From Sphaeramia orbicularis (lineage: Eukaryota; Chordata; Actinopteri; Kurtiformes; Apogonidae), in assembly GCF_902148855.1 (NCBI RefSeq), contig NC_043969.1, positions 28,649,853 to 28,713,852 of the forward strand: 64,000 nt of DNA. The letters run 5' to 3'. The translations under genes were made by a program, and so were the position numbers. Shown here in pieces: positions 1 to 11,919 of the stretch. The notes under the pieces are model-generated. The model was not told the DNA's origin, searched no databases, and saw only the letters and a list, made by a program, of their open reading frames with translations. How positions within the stretch are numbered: position 1 is the first letter of the stretch; every line of letters starts with the position of its first letter.

Positions 1-2786
1 ACTGATTGTTTTTGACATCTGAGGTCAGGCAAAAGCTTCACCCAGAGCAATCATAACACTGCCTCAGAGCTGCCTTACAGGGATAAAACCATGCAGGCAG
101 TGCTGATAACATTATACGTTAAACAAGCACAAGGCATTACAACTCTGTGCACATACATAAGTAAACACAGACACACACATAAAGCTGCTCATGCACACAT
201 TTCCCTGAAGAGATTAGAAAGAAAGCATGAAAGACACACAAAACAAGAGGGAGGGCAAGGGACAGAAAGAGCTCACCTTTCCTCATAATGACTATGTTCA
301 CCTGTTCATCCCCTCACCTGGGCAGGGGGATCACTCTCCTGGGCTGAACCCACCCCTCCCTCCCTCTCTCCCTCCTCCTCCATAGATGTCCACATAAAGC
401 AAGTCTTTCAGCTGAAATGCACTGAGGCTGCCACAGCGCGCCCCACCTCTCTCTCCCCTGAAGCCCAGCCCGCCCTGCGGCCCGGCCCTGAAACTGATCC
501 AGGTAGGCTTTCTGATGAAGAAACTTTCTCACACTAGTACATGCCACTCATACACCTCTCCCGTACGGAAAAGCAAGAAAAAAAAGAAAGGAAAGTGTGA
601 CACACATGCAGTACGCATACAGCACACACACAAATGCACACAAAAGCAAACAGTACACAGATAAGGGAGTATAATTGGCTCTGGGACAGAGAGTCTCACA
701 GGTAAATAGGCTGATACTAATCAAGAAGAAGAAACCTAAGCCAACTGTGTAACATCTGAGTGTGTGTATGCATGCGTGGAGGCATTTGTGTGTGTGCTTT
801 GTGTCCTTCCAGGTCAGTGAGTATACTTTAGGATTGAGTCTGTGTCACTGTCAGCATGCATCTTTGCAAAACTGCACAAGTCATTTAGAGCCCACACTGA
901 TTTTTGTGAGATGTCAGAAACATTATTGCATTGTAATATAATCAGAATTAAAACCAGAGTGCCTGTTACTGCCATGTCTGTAATACTTTCATTATGAAAA
1001 CAGAATGGTCTATGCTGGGAGCTCGGAATAAATACTAAGGATTTTAACTGGAAGAGAAAAACTAAAATAAAGCCACTAAAAGCCCAACGAAAGTGAGGTT
1101 TGTCCTTGCCAAGTCATTTTAAAGGGATTCTCTGTGGCCCTGGCATCATTGATAAACAACATTAATTGCTGAAAAGAGTTCACCACAGACGATGCTGATG
1201 GGATGGATTGATGGATTTAGAAAATGGGGTAACTGGTACAAACAAGAGCTTTGCTAAATTGCAAACAATATAACAATGAACAGACATAATTATAACTGTA
1301 TGGTAAAATATGCGTTTTATGGGGACTTAGAAATGCTGTTTCAAGTTTTAAGCCTCCCTTCCAGGCCAGAGAAAGCATTTCATGCCTTTTTACCTGTATT
1401 TGTATTTTTTGGTCTTTTACAGTATTATCGAAAAACAACACCAAGAAAAAGGACTGTGAGTGAGCCAGAGGGACAAAGCAAAAGGTGGATGCTATAATCA
1501 ATATCTGCTTCTTAGCCAAACTCACTCACTCAGCTTTAATTGGTCTGCTCATTAATGAGGCCACAAAATCGTAAAGCCTTCCGTGGTATTCTGATCGAGA
1601 CACAGATTGATCAATACACCTTGAAGAAAGAAAAAACCACAAGTATTAATAGGGAGTTTAAGGTGGACAGGGGAGTCTGGAGTGATAGCAGAAGGAAAAT
1701 AAGACAGAAAGTTGTGATGAGGAGACAGCTGCACAAAAAACCTTTGCAACTCGTATACTACTTAGAACAGTAATAAAATCCACTCAATAAGACTATTAAT
1801 TATTTACTGTGGTCACTAAAATATGATAAAATATTATGTTTATTATACAGTGTTGTCATGTTGTGCCATCTTGTGTTCCATTAAGTAGTTGATCTAAAGC
1901 TGTGTTTGCAGTTTTTATCTGTTTAATTTGGAAAAGAATAACCAGGGAACTGCCACAACCAACAATGAAACCACTTGTCTGCCAATTACATTTGAGCCAC
2001 TAAAAATAGATCAAGTGTGTTTAAAATGGTTGTAATTCCTTTGCAGTTGATCCAATATTTTTGTTAAATTCTTTAAATTAAAGCTGAAAATCCACACTTC
2101 ACTCACATCTTGATTACTTCATGTCAGATCCACAGAGGTGGTGTACAGCAGCAAAATTACAAAAGTGTGTCATTGTCCAAAAATGTATGGACCTGATGGT
2201 ACTTGTCAACTTGTAAACTTGCTGGAGTTTTAACCAGTTCTATTTTCCCCCTTCTATATGCACTTTGGAGGTGGGTAATCTCCTGGGGAAACTCCTGTTT
2301 CCAAGCGCAAAACAACAGATCTACATGGAGACCCTTGAAATGAAATAATGATTTCTTAATCAGTTGTTAGAAGTAAGTAGTTTCAGTAAGAAGAAAGACC
2401 CTGTGAGGAGAAAAAGTACAATTAAAGTAAAATATTATTATGTAGAAAATTATTTCTTTATCAGTGCCATAATCTTGCAAGCTCTTGCATTTGTGTCCTC
2501 TTTTGTGGTCAGGAAGTTTGCAAACAATACAACAGAAATAATTCAAAGACCTCCATTTGACTCCATAATATGAGGTCCAATGTGATATCTGATTTATCAG
2601 TTTGTTCTATGTTGGTGATATATATATTGTTCACAGGATAAAGGATGTAAAAGTGTGTGATTGAAGTCTGCCTCTGAGTGTCATTGTTATTCCACACTAG
2701 CCTCAGTTTGAGAGTATTGTTTTACTTGAAGCTTAGCTTGTTCCCTTGGTAACCACACTGATAACCCACTCTGCCCCTGTACTTAC
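1..2786. other. non-coding stretch left of the Jagged exon
   Basis: I see no convincing coding exon here. If the Jagged gene continues leftward this is its second intron. I looked on the minus strand for the next Jagged exons (the short one encoding R-S-[FY]-T-L-[IL]-V-E-A-W-D and the DSL-domain exon) and did not find them, so they should lie beyond the left edge. The stretch has CA/TG-rich low-complexity patches (about 600-800) but no clear mobile element. Confidence 0.5.
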
Positions 2787-3168
2787 TGGCCATGCGTATT
2801 TGAAGGGAATGACAATGTGTCCATTAGTCCCATCCTCTCCTCCTCCTCCTCCTCCTCCTGCTCCTGCTCCTCCTCCACCTCCTCCTGCTCCTCCTCCACC
2901 TCCATCATGACTTCGATGGCGGAGTGACTGGGAGTTTCCACCTAGGACCCCTGTGCTGCCTGACCCAAATGTGCAGGTTCCAGTTGCAACGACCCGAGCC
3001 TGGTACTCCTTGAGGCAGGCTTGGAAGAAAGTGTCACATTGGTCTCTAGCAGAGCAGCGCTGACCCCCGCTGGCCTGGAGGTCACAGCAGTCTCCGGTCT
3101 GCAGGAGGTCCATGAGGGTTTTGGAAGTGGCGGATCTGGAGCTCGAACATTCCCACTGCAAACACAGC
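2787..3168 (-). CDS. Jagged-type Notch ligand, exon 2 (MNNL domain), partial gene
   Basis: This is one internal exon of a membrane-bound Notch ligand that signals to Notch on neighbouring cells. It encodes the N-terminal MNNL module that precedes the DSL domain. Jagged hallmarks read on the minus strand are FELQI, GDCCD, the Cys-rich run to CLKEYQ, FGSGST, LGGNS, then IVIPFKYAWP before a GTAAGTAC donor. The acceptor at TCTAG gives phase 0, as I recall for JAG1 exon 2. Between GGNS and IVIPF lies a Gly/Ala-rich insert of about 25 residues, read as a GGC/GGA-rich tract. JAG2 also has extra sequence here, so jag2-like is my best guess, but one exon cannot settle the paralog. The exon is 382 nt where phase-0 splicing needs a multiple of 3. 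FELQIRHFQNPH and DLLQTGDCC are in different frames, so one surplus base lies near 3108-3112. Confidence 0.8.
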
Positions 3169-5626
3169 CTAGATCCAGAGGAGGGGAGGGGCACAGAGAT
3201 GAGACAGAAAGAAGATAAGGTGAAAGTCATACAGATATAATATCAACTGTGGAAATAAGTATGGTACTTAGAGAAAGCAATTTAAACCATATACAGTCTA
3301 GCTAAATATGATTTGAAAAAAAAAGGAACCGAAAAGTCAGAGGAAATATGTGATGATTGAGGGTCTGATAAAATTTCAGAGGCCCAATTCTATGTACTGC
3401 ATTTATTACGCATTTATTTTACTATATTTTAGAAAACGGCTGCTTAAGTGATTGACAATGCACAGATTCTTCCTGAATCTTAGTTTGTGAAAAATCATCA
3501 GTGGCATGGATCCAAATGTTCAATCAAATGTGTCTACTATTCTTACATGATAACATGAAATATTGGGTTTTTTGTAAAAATAAAATAAAATACCCTTGAC
3601 CTTTGACCACCAAACTCTTTAAATTGATCCTGAGTCTAAACAAATCTCTGGGGCAAATTTACTGACATTCTGTTCAGACATTGTGTTTTTAAAACATAAT
3701 GAGAACCAAGGGGCACACCTTCTTATACAAATGCACCATGAACACATCATTTAAAAAAAGGGGGTTTTGCAGTGCTTTGTAACAAATGATGAGCAGGTGA
3801 TTCGAAGAACTAAGATGTCAATATACAGACCTAGAGCATGTATGTTTGATTAATAATTATTACACACTGGACAGATTTTTCTCTTAGAAAACAAATTTCT
3901 TTAAAAACTGTAGTTCTCAAACATATTTCCCATCAACTGTTTCTCAGACTTAAAGGAGTTATTTATAGTATTTCTATTGTAAATTATTTCAAAATTGCCC
4001 AAAATTATCATTACAGTGTTAAGAATAAAGAAGTATGTAATTGTGTCAAAGACACCACAGTATTGTCTGGTAGAGATGTGCAATAAATGTATTCACAGCC
4101 ATGGGCCGAAGTGTCACTGTGAATGTATGTGACCACTAGAGGCAGAAGGGAGTCACTCTGCCAGTGTTGGTGAAAGCTAATGCCACAGGGTTGAGCATGA
4201 GATCCAGATCCAACGTTCAGAGTCAAAGACACAGACATAGTAATAAAAGCCACCACTAGACAAACCTCTGAAAAAATAAAAAAATAAAAAAGGAGTTTGA
4301 TGCAGAAATGGCAGTATTTCTTCTACAAGGGTGAGTTTGATTATGAGGCTTAAGAAGGAATAAACTTACTATGTTATGATATTATGTTTTTCTAAGTTTG
4401 CTGTTTGTTGATCCACGGTCCAGACTACACTGTGACAGTCCTGAGCTTGTTTGGACAATTCCAAACAGATCTTTAGTGCAGCTATTAACGACACAAACTG
4501 TATGGAAAAAGAAGGTGATTTGTGGTTTAACTGTGGCTGTTTTCTGTTTGAAAACAAAGTCAGCTGAAGTGTAATGTAAACTATTGGCTAATGTAGGGTT
4601 ACATTAGGCTGAGCTTTTGTTGATGATTCTGTAATACAAATGTGTTTAAATGAGAAGCTTCAGTCTTAATTCAGTAAGAGATACAATCTGTAGATATATG
4701 ATTGTCAGCTCAGTGGAGGTTTTGGTAACTGTGTGTACTCTGGTATGCCTGCTGTTGATAGTTTTGACTGTCAGTTCTACATATAACCCCTTCAATTAGT
4801 TTTTACATTATTCTTTTGGAAAAAACAACAACAACAACATTTAAGAGGATCCAAATTTCATAACTATAAGTAATGCCATCCTTACAAGAAGCCAAAACAT
4901 AATACTAATACAATACAATGTCTACATTCAAAGGTTCTCAGATAAGACAAATAACAGCTAACCTTCTAAACTTCTAACAGTTTGGTCACTGAAATGTCAG
5001 AAAATTGTGCAATATGTCTGCTTTATGCTATTAACTGTTGTCCAAAACATTCTACAAATGAATGTTTTTGCACTTACTCTCTAACGGGAATCTGCAGCAG
5101 AACATGCTTCCTCTGCTACTTATCTGCTTTAGAGAACAACTGACGTCACACAGCACAAAGTGAGGAAAAAATGAGGACATAAGTTTGATTCCCCACAACT
5201 CTCTCTCACCTCCAACAAAAGAAAGAGCTCACTTTTTTTTTTATCAAGACTATGGACAAATAAACCAGAACTCCTGCCATATTATCCTTTAAGTATTTAT
5301 CTCTTCATCTTTCTTTTATTTTCCTGGCTACCTTCGTATGACTTTCTTTCTTTCTTTCTTTAACACTTCGTACTGTATGTGAGGCTACCACTCCCTTCTT
5401 ATTTTCTTCCAGGGGACGGTGACACTGGGAACCTGCTCATACTCTTCCTCTCTTCCTCCTCCTTTCTTTCTTCCTCTATCTGAGAACAGGCTGTAACACT
5501 CCTGTCATTTTTTTCTCTGGCCATCAGCTCTTCTCTGCATTGTTGCTGTTCTCCTTTTCATCTGCCTCCTTTTCTCCTCCCTCCCTGTTTAAAGATGGGT
5601 GGAGGGGACCCACACACAATCACTTC

Positions 5627-5650
5627 CACACACACACACACACACACACA
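5627..5650. repeat. (CA)n microsatellite
   Basis: Twelve uninterrupted CA units, followed about 70 bases later by a short GT tract (about 5717-5734) of opposite sense. It lies in the presumed Jagged intron 1. Confidence 0.95.
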
Positions 5651-6451
5651 TACTCCTGAGTTAACAAGACCCCCTGAGAGTCTCGGAGCACCGGGGTCAG
5701 GTATGTGCGTACAGACGTGTGTGTGTGTGTGTGTTTTCTCCTGTCCGTCTGCATGTCACTGTAGCAGCAAAACAATAGCTTTGGCTTCATCCGACAACAG
5801 CAAACATAAATATAAACCCTTGTCATCTCAGTTTGCCATGAAACCTCCACTGATCTGAATAAATCTGAATAATTCTTAGTCCTTTGTCCTTATTTGTCAA
5901 CAGTGAAGTAACGATAGCTCATTAAGTCTAAGATCTAGGACTCATGGATCCCCTGGGGTGTTATGTACTCAATTAAGGGAAACCTAAACTGAAATATTAA
6001 GAGAAATGTGTATGTGTCGATGTTCGGCCTAAACTGCCAGATTGGCCCAACACTGAGTCCAAATCTCAGCTGCCCCATTGTGGTTGTCCCTCTCTTGCCC
6101 CTGTCCCTGAGCCTGGGGGGACGGTGGGAGGGGTCAGGGGGCGGAGGGGAGGGTGAAGTCCCATCCACATCAAAAGGCTTATGGAGATACAGTGGCGCTC
6201 ATCACTCTACATCCTCCTTTCTTCCTCTCCTCCTCTCTGTGTCCCAAGCCATTCCCTGCATACCAGCATTTCAGCGCTCAGATGACCAGAGAGAGAGCGA
6301 GAGAGAGACAGAAGCCAAGAGGGCTGAGGCTCGGTCTGTCTCTGCAGGAGAGCTGCTGCCGTTTAAAGGCTCACTACACCCAAAACACAGGGTGGGTCAC
6401 AACCACTGCCCCAGGTCTACTCTTGAAGGCAATTTAAACAAAAGTGCATGT

Positions 6452-6454
<3 letters not shown>

Positions 6455-6484
<30 letters not shown>
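6455..6484. repeat. (AG)n microsatellite
   Basis: About fifteen AG units. They account for the repetitive Arg-Glu tail of a spurious plus-strand open frame here. A weaker GA patch lies near 6290-6310. Confidence 0.95.
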
Positions 6485-6487
<3 letters not shown>

Positions 6488-8538
6488 TCACCTAACATGA
6501 CATGATGATAAATAATAATTAATAATTGACACCTACAAATTTGAATCAAAAAAGAACCATCCACTTCAGCAGAGATAGATATTTTCACCTATGACATGGT
6601 TAGGCATGGGACCAAAATGTGTATAGGGTATCATTTCCCCCACTAGTGCCACGTGATGATATTCTTAATAAAAACCATGGTATACGTGAATGTGGCAGCT
6701 GTAGTCACCATGTGTGTGTTAGAGACATTAAGACTTCCTGTACCTTTTAGTACATCGTTCATCTCAAATTCTATGAAACTGACACCACAGTCCAGTGAAT
6801 AAATTAATAAGTCTTGCTTTTTGCCCTTAAGGGACTTTCTGTTCTTCAGTTACACAGACATTGTGATGTATCATAAATGATTGATGTATCATGATACCAT
6901 GATTATCATAGACAATGCACTGTGCTGTATCATATTGTAAGATACTCAGTGATTCCCAGCCTTTATTCATGTGCAGTTAGAGGCTGACACAATATTAATT
7001 TTTTTTAATCTGAATTTTGTAGTAGGTATTCTGTAATACTTAATGGTTAGCATTTGACAAGTAAATAATTTATTAAGGCCCGACAAGTTTCAGAAAACTC
7101 TAATAATTCTGTAATTTGTTATAATTCCAAAAAATAAAGCCTCAGATGGAGCCTTCAATCAAGAAATGTGATGTAAGTGAAATAATGAGTGCAATTTTTG
7201 CCAAACACAGCTAACCATCATGTAACACTATAATATGTGTAATTAAAACAATGCATAACCATAACTGCTGGACTGTCAAGAAGCTCCCCTTATGAATCCA
7301 TATATTCATTCTGCTTGTCTCCTGATGAGGATGGTCGCAGCCTCCTGCATTATAAATGGTCTCCAGCAGCAGAACCTGAGTGTGTGCTTCACAGTGCAGT
7401 GCAGGCAGAGAATGGAGGGAGTGGAGTGTGTTGTTCTTCAGCTGTGAAGGGGTTGCAAAGGTGCAGAGAGAGACATGCAGAGCTGCCCGAACGTTCAACA
7501 TTCACACGACCCGGAGTTTATTCGGCTGTGGCCCCAGGCTCCACACACACCCAACGACGCAGATGCTGGATGTGAGCTCAGTGTTGAGGGGAAAAAAAAT
7601 CATGCACAGTCACTGACACACATGTGCACGCATGCACAGTTTTAAACACTTGGTCTGTTCTTGCTGGGTCCTGTCACACATCATAGGCATCCTGATCAGG
7701 CCAGCATCTGCCTGACAGCTCACAAGGAAAAGAAGGAAAGACGGGAAGAAAGAAACTGCATGCTTTAACTTTGGATGGCATTGAAATCAAAACCTTTTCA
7801 TGGTACCAACATAGAGCTTCAAGAGGTTTCTATACAAGTCTTTCAGTGATTTCTACTCATCACTGAATTTCTTAAAGCACCAAAGAATGTATGCATCTAA
7901 AAACACACAAAAAAGAAGCCAAAGGGTGTATATATTAATAAAACAAATGATCATGCAGCAGCAAGCAAGCATGCTCAAAATGGAGATGCAGAAAAATGCA
8001 ACTCCTTGTTCTTTAACTGTAAATAAATAGTTGACATTAAGCAGAGGATGTGCGCACTTGCTACCCATCATTACATAAAGAGGTCAAGTTTTTACTAACT
8101 ATTCAATGATATGCAGCAGTTGTTGGTTGGAATTTTTATTCATTTTGTTTTGTTGCCTGCCTCAGTTCTGCAGCAAACAAACAATGACATAATAACGTTC
8201 CTTTGTTTACTGGTCAAAAGTATGTTTCCCACATCATCTCTGTACTGGAACATATCTTGATGTGAAATTTACAAACCATGTTGCAAACTACGGATGTCTT
8301 CAGTTATCTACTGCGCGGTATAACAGACACCAAAAGGCTGAAACAACAGGTGGGGCGCAGCACCAGAGGAGCAGAGACGACCAGGAATGAGGGCAGCACA
8401 AAGGAGAAAGGGGTAGTGTGCTGTGGACACCATTACACACTGTTTACGCGCAGCTGTACTAAGAAATAAACGCTACAGTCAGAAGTCAGCTTCGGGGGTT
8501 TAAGTGTAGCCCGAAATAGACCTTAATCGGTAGCTTAC

Positions 8539-8830
8539 CTGTGGTTGTATCGTGAGCGCAATGAGAAAATCACAGTCCGCTGCAGGTGTAGGTGTCAAAG
8601 TGTCTGACAGCCCTCATGTCCGGCTTCCCTGTGGTTTTTACACTCCGGTTCCTGGAATCAAGTCGACTTAACCTGTGCGCTCTTGTGCTCTCCATCCCTG
8701 CGTCAAGTGCTTAGGGGCCGTGTTGTGCGCTTTGGCGGTGTCCTCCTCCTCCTCCTCCCTCCACTTCGTCCGTCCGACCAGCTCTCCTCCTCCCCAGTCT
8801 AACTCCCGCAGAGCACCTTCATCGCGTCCA
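8539..8830 (-). other. candidate 5' exon of the Jagged gene (uncertain)
   Basis: On the minus strand a strong splice donor, CACAG followed by GTAAGC, ends a GC-richer stretch with more CpG than its surroundings. That is what a promoter-proximal first exon would look like for the Jagged gene, whose exon 2 lies 5.4 kb downstream. It is not open from an ATG to the donor in the required phase. The nearest ATG in a workable position is followed by stops, and no clear hydrophobic signal peptide is visible. It may be a non-coding exon, an exon spoiled by a sequence error, or nothing. Confidence 0.25.
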
Positions 8831-8839
8831 GTTCAGAGA

Positions 8840-10440
8840 AATCATAACTAACTGCCCCTGTCTCCTCTTCGATTTCACCTCCCACTTGCCCCCACACACA
8901 CACCCGCTCACCCCTCACCACTGCGTCCGGGGTGGATTTCCACTGGGAACGACGCACCTGAGCCCAGCGCGCGCACACTCACACGCGACACATAAACCAC
9001 ACTCCCCTTGTGCTGTATTCCACCCACCACCTGCGTTAAGAAGCTTTAAAGGTCCAATCTGTCGGCTCACTTGACTTGAACTCTCATCCCAATTAACGGA
9101 CGCACTCTCTCTTCTCCTGTGTGTCTGTCTTCAAGTCTGATCCATGCACAAACGCGCAAAACAGAAGCACAAATATTATTATCAATGAGCCTATATCTTC
9201 CTCTTTTTCTGATTAATGTGTAGATCAAAGTTGAGTCTCTCCAGCGGAATGATTTCACTTTGCGCTCTTCTCATCCAAGCGGCTGGCTGATCATTTGTCA
9301 ATCCGATACGAAGCCCGGCGGCGACAGAGTCAGTGTGGGAAACAATGAGAGTGCGAGAGAGAGAGAGAGTGAAGGAGAGAGAGGGAGAGCATGGAGGGTG
9401 TGTCCTGAGGCAGGGAATATCCGTCTCTCTTGTCCGGATGGTTCCCAGCGCGCATTAATGCTCTCAGCCCACTTTGTGTCTCTGTAGCCTCATCTACTTT
9501 GCAGACCAACCCAAAAGTTTTTTGTTTTTTGTTTTTTCAGAGCACTCCGTATTTGCGCGTGGGATTATTCTGATACGTTTTGTATCTCAGTTCTCCTCTC
9601 TGGGCTTCGGGTTTCCTTTTTACCTTTGTTGCACACCACTGGTTCCTCTCCTCCGGTTTCAGACCTCTCTTGTGCCAGGCCAACATCAAAACTCCAATGC
9701 GCCAATTAACACTTTTCACAGTTTTGCTCCAGCTCGGGTTGCCCCTGAATAGAACAGCTTCTTTAGACTGTAAAGACTTCTATAAGTAACGCTGGCCCCT
9801 GTTGTTGTTTATGAAATAAAATATGTACATACCCGCACATGTAAGGTACAGTGGAAAAAATGAAAGCGTGATGCGCAAAGATGCAAATATCTGAGGGTAT
9901 TTGTTACTAGCTGGGGCTCGCATGGCCAGGGCGCACAGCCACAGGTGCACCTCTCCGCCAACGGCTACCTGCATGACCGATTTATGCAGAAATGTGATCA
10001 TCATACCCACATTACGATCAAACTTGTTAAGACAGCTGCCGGCCTGCACTGTGCGCACATGCCGCTGCTTAATGACGCCGCGGGCTGCGAATCTAAATGG
10101 ATGAGCGCATAAATATAAAAGCGGATTGTAGGGTATAGGCATCTTGTGAATACTGGCACCGGTCACATGGCATATTTTCCTCATGTAACTTCCAGTGCTC
10201 TTCTTGTTTGGGGCCAAGACCTCCACACAATGTACCTTCTTCATCGGAGGAAATCTAATGAGATTCTGTACTAACTCCCCCTCCTCCTCTTCTTCCTCTG
10301 TCTTAAGGTCTATCACGGGCTTGTTGCTCAAGAGCTTCCCTGGACAACCGCTGGTGTTTCCGCTGCCTGGCACTCTGCAGTGACCCCGGAGCAGAACAGT
10401 GGGCTCTTGAGGAGCAAAGGGTTGATTTGCATAGAGGAGC
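8840..10440. promoter_or_regulatory. CpG-richer region, possible Jagged promoter
   Basis: By eye CpG is clearly denser here than elsewhere in this AT-rich window, for example around 8930-8995, 9310-9330 and 9930-10090. It lies where the promoter of the minus-strand Jagged gene would be expected. An unbroken 220-codon minus-strand frame (9780-10442) runs through it, but I recognise no domain in it. No TATA box or transcription start can be placed. Confidence 0.35.
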
Positions 10441-11436
10441 ACTGACCTCTAAGCATGAGCTGAATTCTAAACAAGTACCCGGCAACACCACACAGATATG
10501 ACTGCATCTGCTCAGTCTTAACTGTGGGGGTTTACCTGAACCCAAACCCTACACATTCTATGGCACAGTGCCCAAAAAGTCTTGTGACCTGCGCATTTGG
10601 CTCCATCTAATGGTCATATAGGTGTTTGTCAGGGCAGAGTTTTTAACAATGACTTCCAGATCATCAATGAAGTCTGCAAAGGACACAGAACAACCTGTCA
10701 GTGAGACTGATAAGCCTCTAAGCAAACAGTCTGAAATACCATGGAAATGCAGACATAGATCCACAAACAACATCCATTCGTTTATTTTGTCATTTATTGT
10801 AAGTTTATGTTTCAATCCACAATGATATGTTCTTTATTAGTCTCAGCACAGACATTACATCTAAAATACTGTGATCCTGACACATCATTATGTCACTGTT
10901 TGTATGGAACAGGATTGAGGTGTTTAGCAAAAGAAAATCAGGCAAAAGTAACCCTCAATGGAGACTATGGAACAGATTAGTGAGATTCATTAGAAAATAA
11001 ACATATCCTCTTGACTGCAATTTATTCCCATCTACATCTTGTGCATGTTTCCTGCATTGTCATTGTGTTTTGTTTTGTTTTTTTTTTTTACACCCTGTGG
11101 CCTCGTTGTGCCAGTTTACAACCCCAGGCTAGATAGATTTTGTTTACAGAGCTTTAAAAATTTCAGCAGTGCATAAAAATAAGGAAACCTGTACAGAAAT
11201 GTGTAAGAAACTTATTGAAACTGTATGGTTACATGTAAGGTTTCTTTTCTTCTCTCATTTTTCTTTCTTTCTTTCTTTCTTTCTTTCTTTTCTGATCAAA
11301 ATGCAGTGATACGATAATGATGACTGCGTGGACAAGAAGTGTAATGCTGCACAACATATTTTCTGCAGTTGCTATATTTTCTTATAATTTGTGCTAGTCT
11401 TTTATTATCTCACAAATTCCATAAAACCATAATGCT

Positions 11437-11919
11437 TTAACCCATAAGGACCCAGTGCTAACTTTCTGGCAGTACCCAAATGAAGTTTTCTCTATATTTA
11501 AGTGATTTAGTACCATTTATTGTAATATTATCTTCTGTAATTTGTTTTTTTGAGTGCAAATCAGGTATTTTCCTACATTTAATTCACTGATCATGTAGAT
11601 GTTCATAAAAGTTCAAAGTAAAGTTAAAGGTCATTACATCAGAAACAGAGAAAACCAAAGAAAAAGAGACTTTTCAGCAAACATCAATAAACTGAACGTA
11701 AACCCAGTGTCTCCATCCACTGTCATTGATCCAACTCCATGGGTTTTACTGGTGAATCAGTGTTGTAGAGGATGATGGTGTTTCCATGTTCATTACAGAG
11801 CCTCTGAACGTCCAAATGGGTCATATCTGATGACCATGAAAAGATGACAAACTGTATTCTACCCCAATTATTTATATGGATTGATAGGATTAGTGGATCA
11901 ACAGGCACTAACAGTTTAG
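11437..11919 (+). mobile_element. TTAA-bounded piggyBac-like MITE, copy 1
   Basis: The element begins TTAACCCATAAGGACCCAG. It shares long stretches of wording with 28621-29131 and, inverted, with 52478-53004. Shared landmarks are CAGGTATTTTCCT, AGAGACTTTTCAGCAAA, GGGTTTTACTGGTGAATC, a CATGTTCATTAC-type run, GCCTCTGAACGTCC and CAAATGGGTCATATCTG. A TTAA start followed by CCC is typical of piggyBac-type DNA transposons. The right end is degraded and was placed by comparison with copy 2. There is no coding capacity. Confidence 0.55.

Larger units (their letters stand above)
3169..8538. other. probable first intron of the Jagged gene
   Basis: This 5.4 kb stretch separates the MNNL exon from the nearest candidate upstream exon. 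It holds a (CA)12 microsatellite at 5627-5650, an (AG)15 tract at 6455-6484, TTTC runs near 5345-5360 and a CTCF-like core, CCACTAGAGGCAG, at 4133-4145. I searched the minus strand for a hydrophobic signal-peptide exon ending in a phase-0 donor and found none that is convincing. Confidence 0.4.

Noticed and set aside
314-547. 77-codon minus-strand frame next to a possible donor (CCCAG then GTGAGG), considered as the next Jagged exon.
   Set aside because: It has none of the expected R-S-[FY]-T-L-[IL]-V-E-A-W-D or DSL-domain residues.
6008-6487. 159-codon frame in the presumed Jagged intron.
   Set aside because: It is low-complexity, ends in a GA microsatellite, and has no recognisable domain or splice context.
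8886-9074. Short plus-strand frame in the CpG-richer region, and minus-strand Leu/Ser-rich short frames near 9340-9420 considered as the Jagged signal peptide.
   Set aside because: They stop before any donor in the required phase; the Leu/Ser run is a translated GA repeat.
10080-10200. The minus-strand frame holds NPLLY followed five residues later by FRF, resembling the GPCR NPxxY(x)5,6F motif.
   Set aside because: The preceding residues are polar (ASIHKMPIPY) and cannot form transmembrane helix 7, and no other receptor helices surround it.
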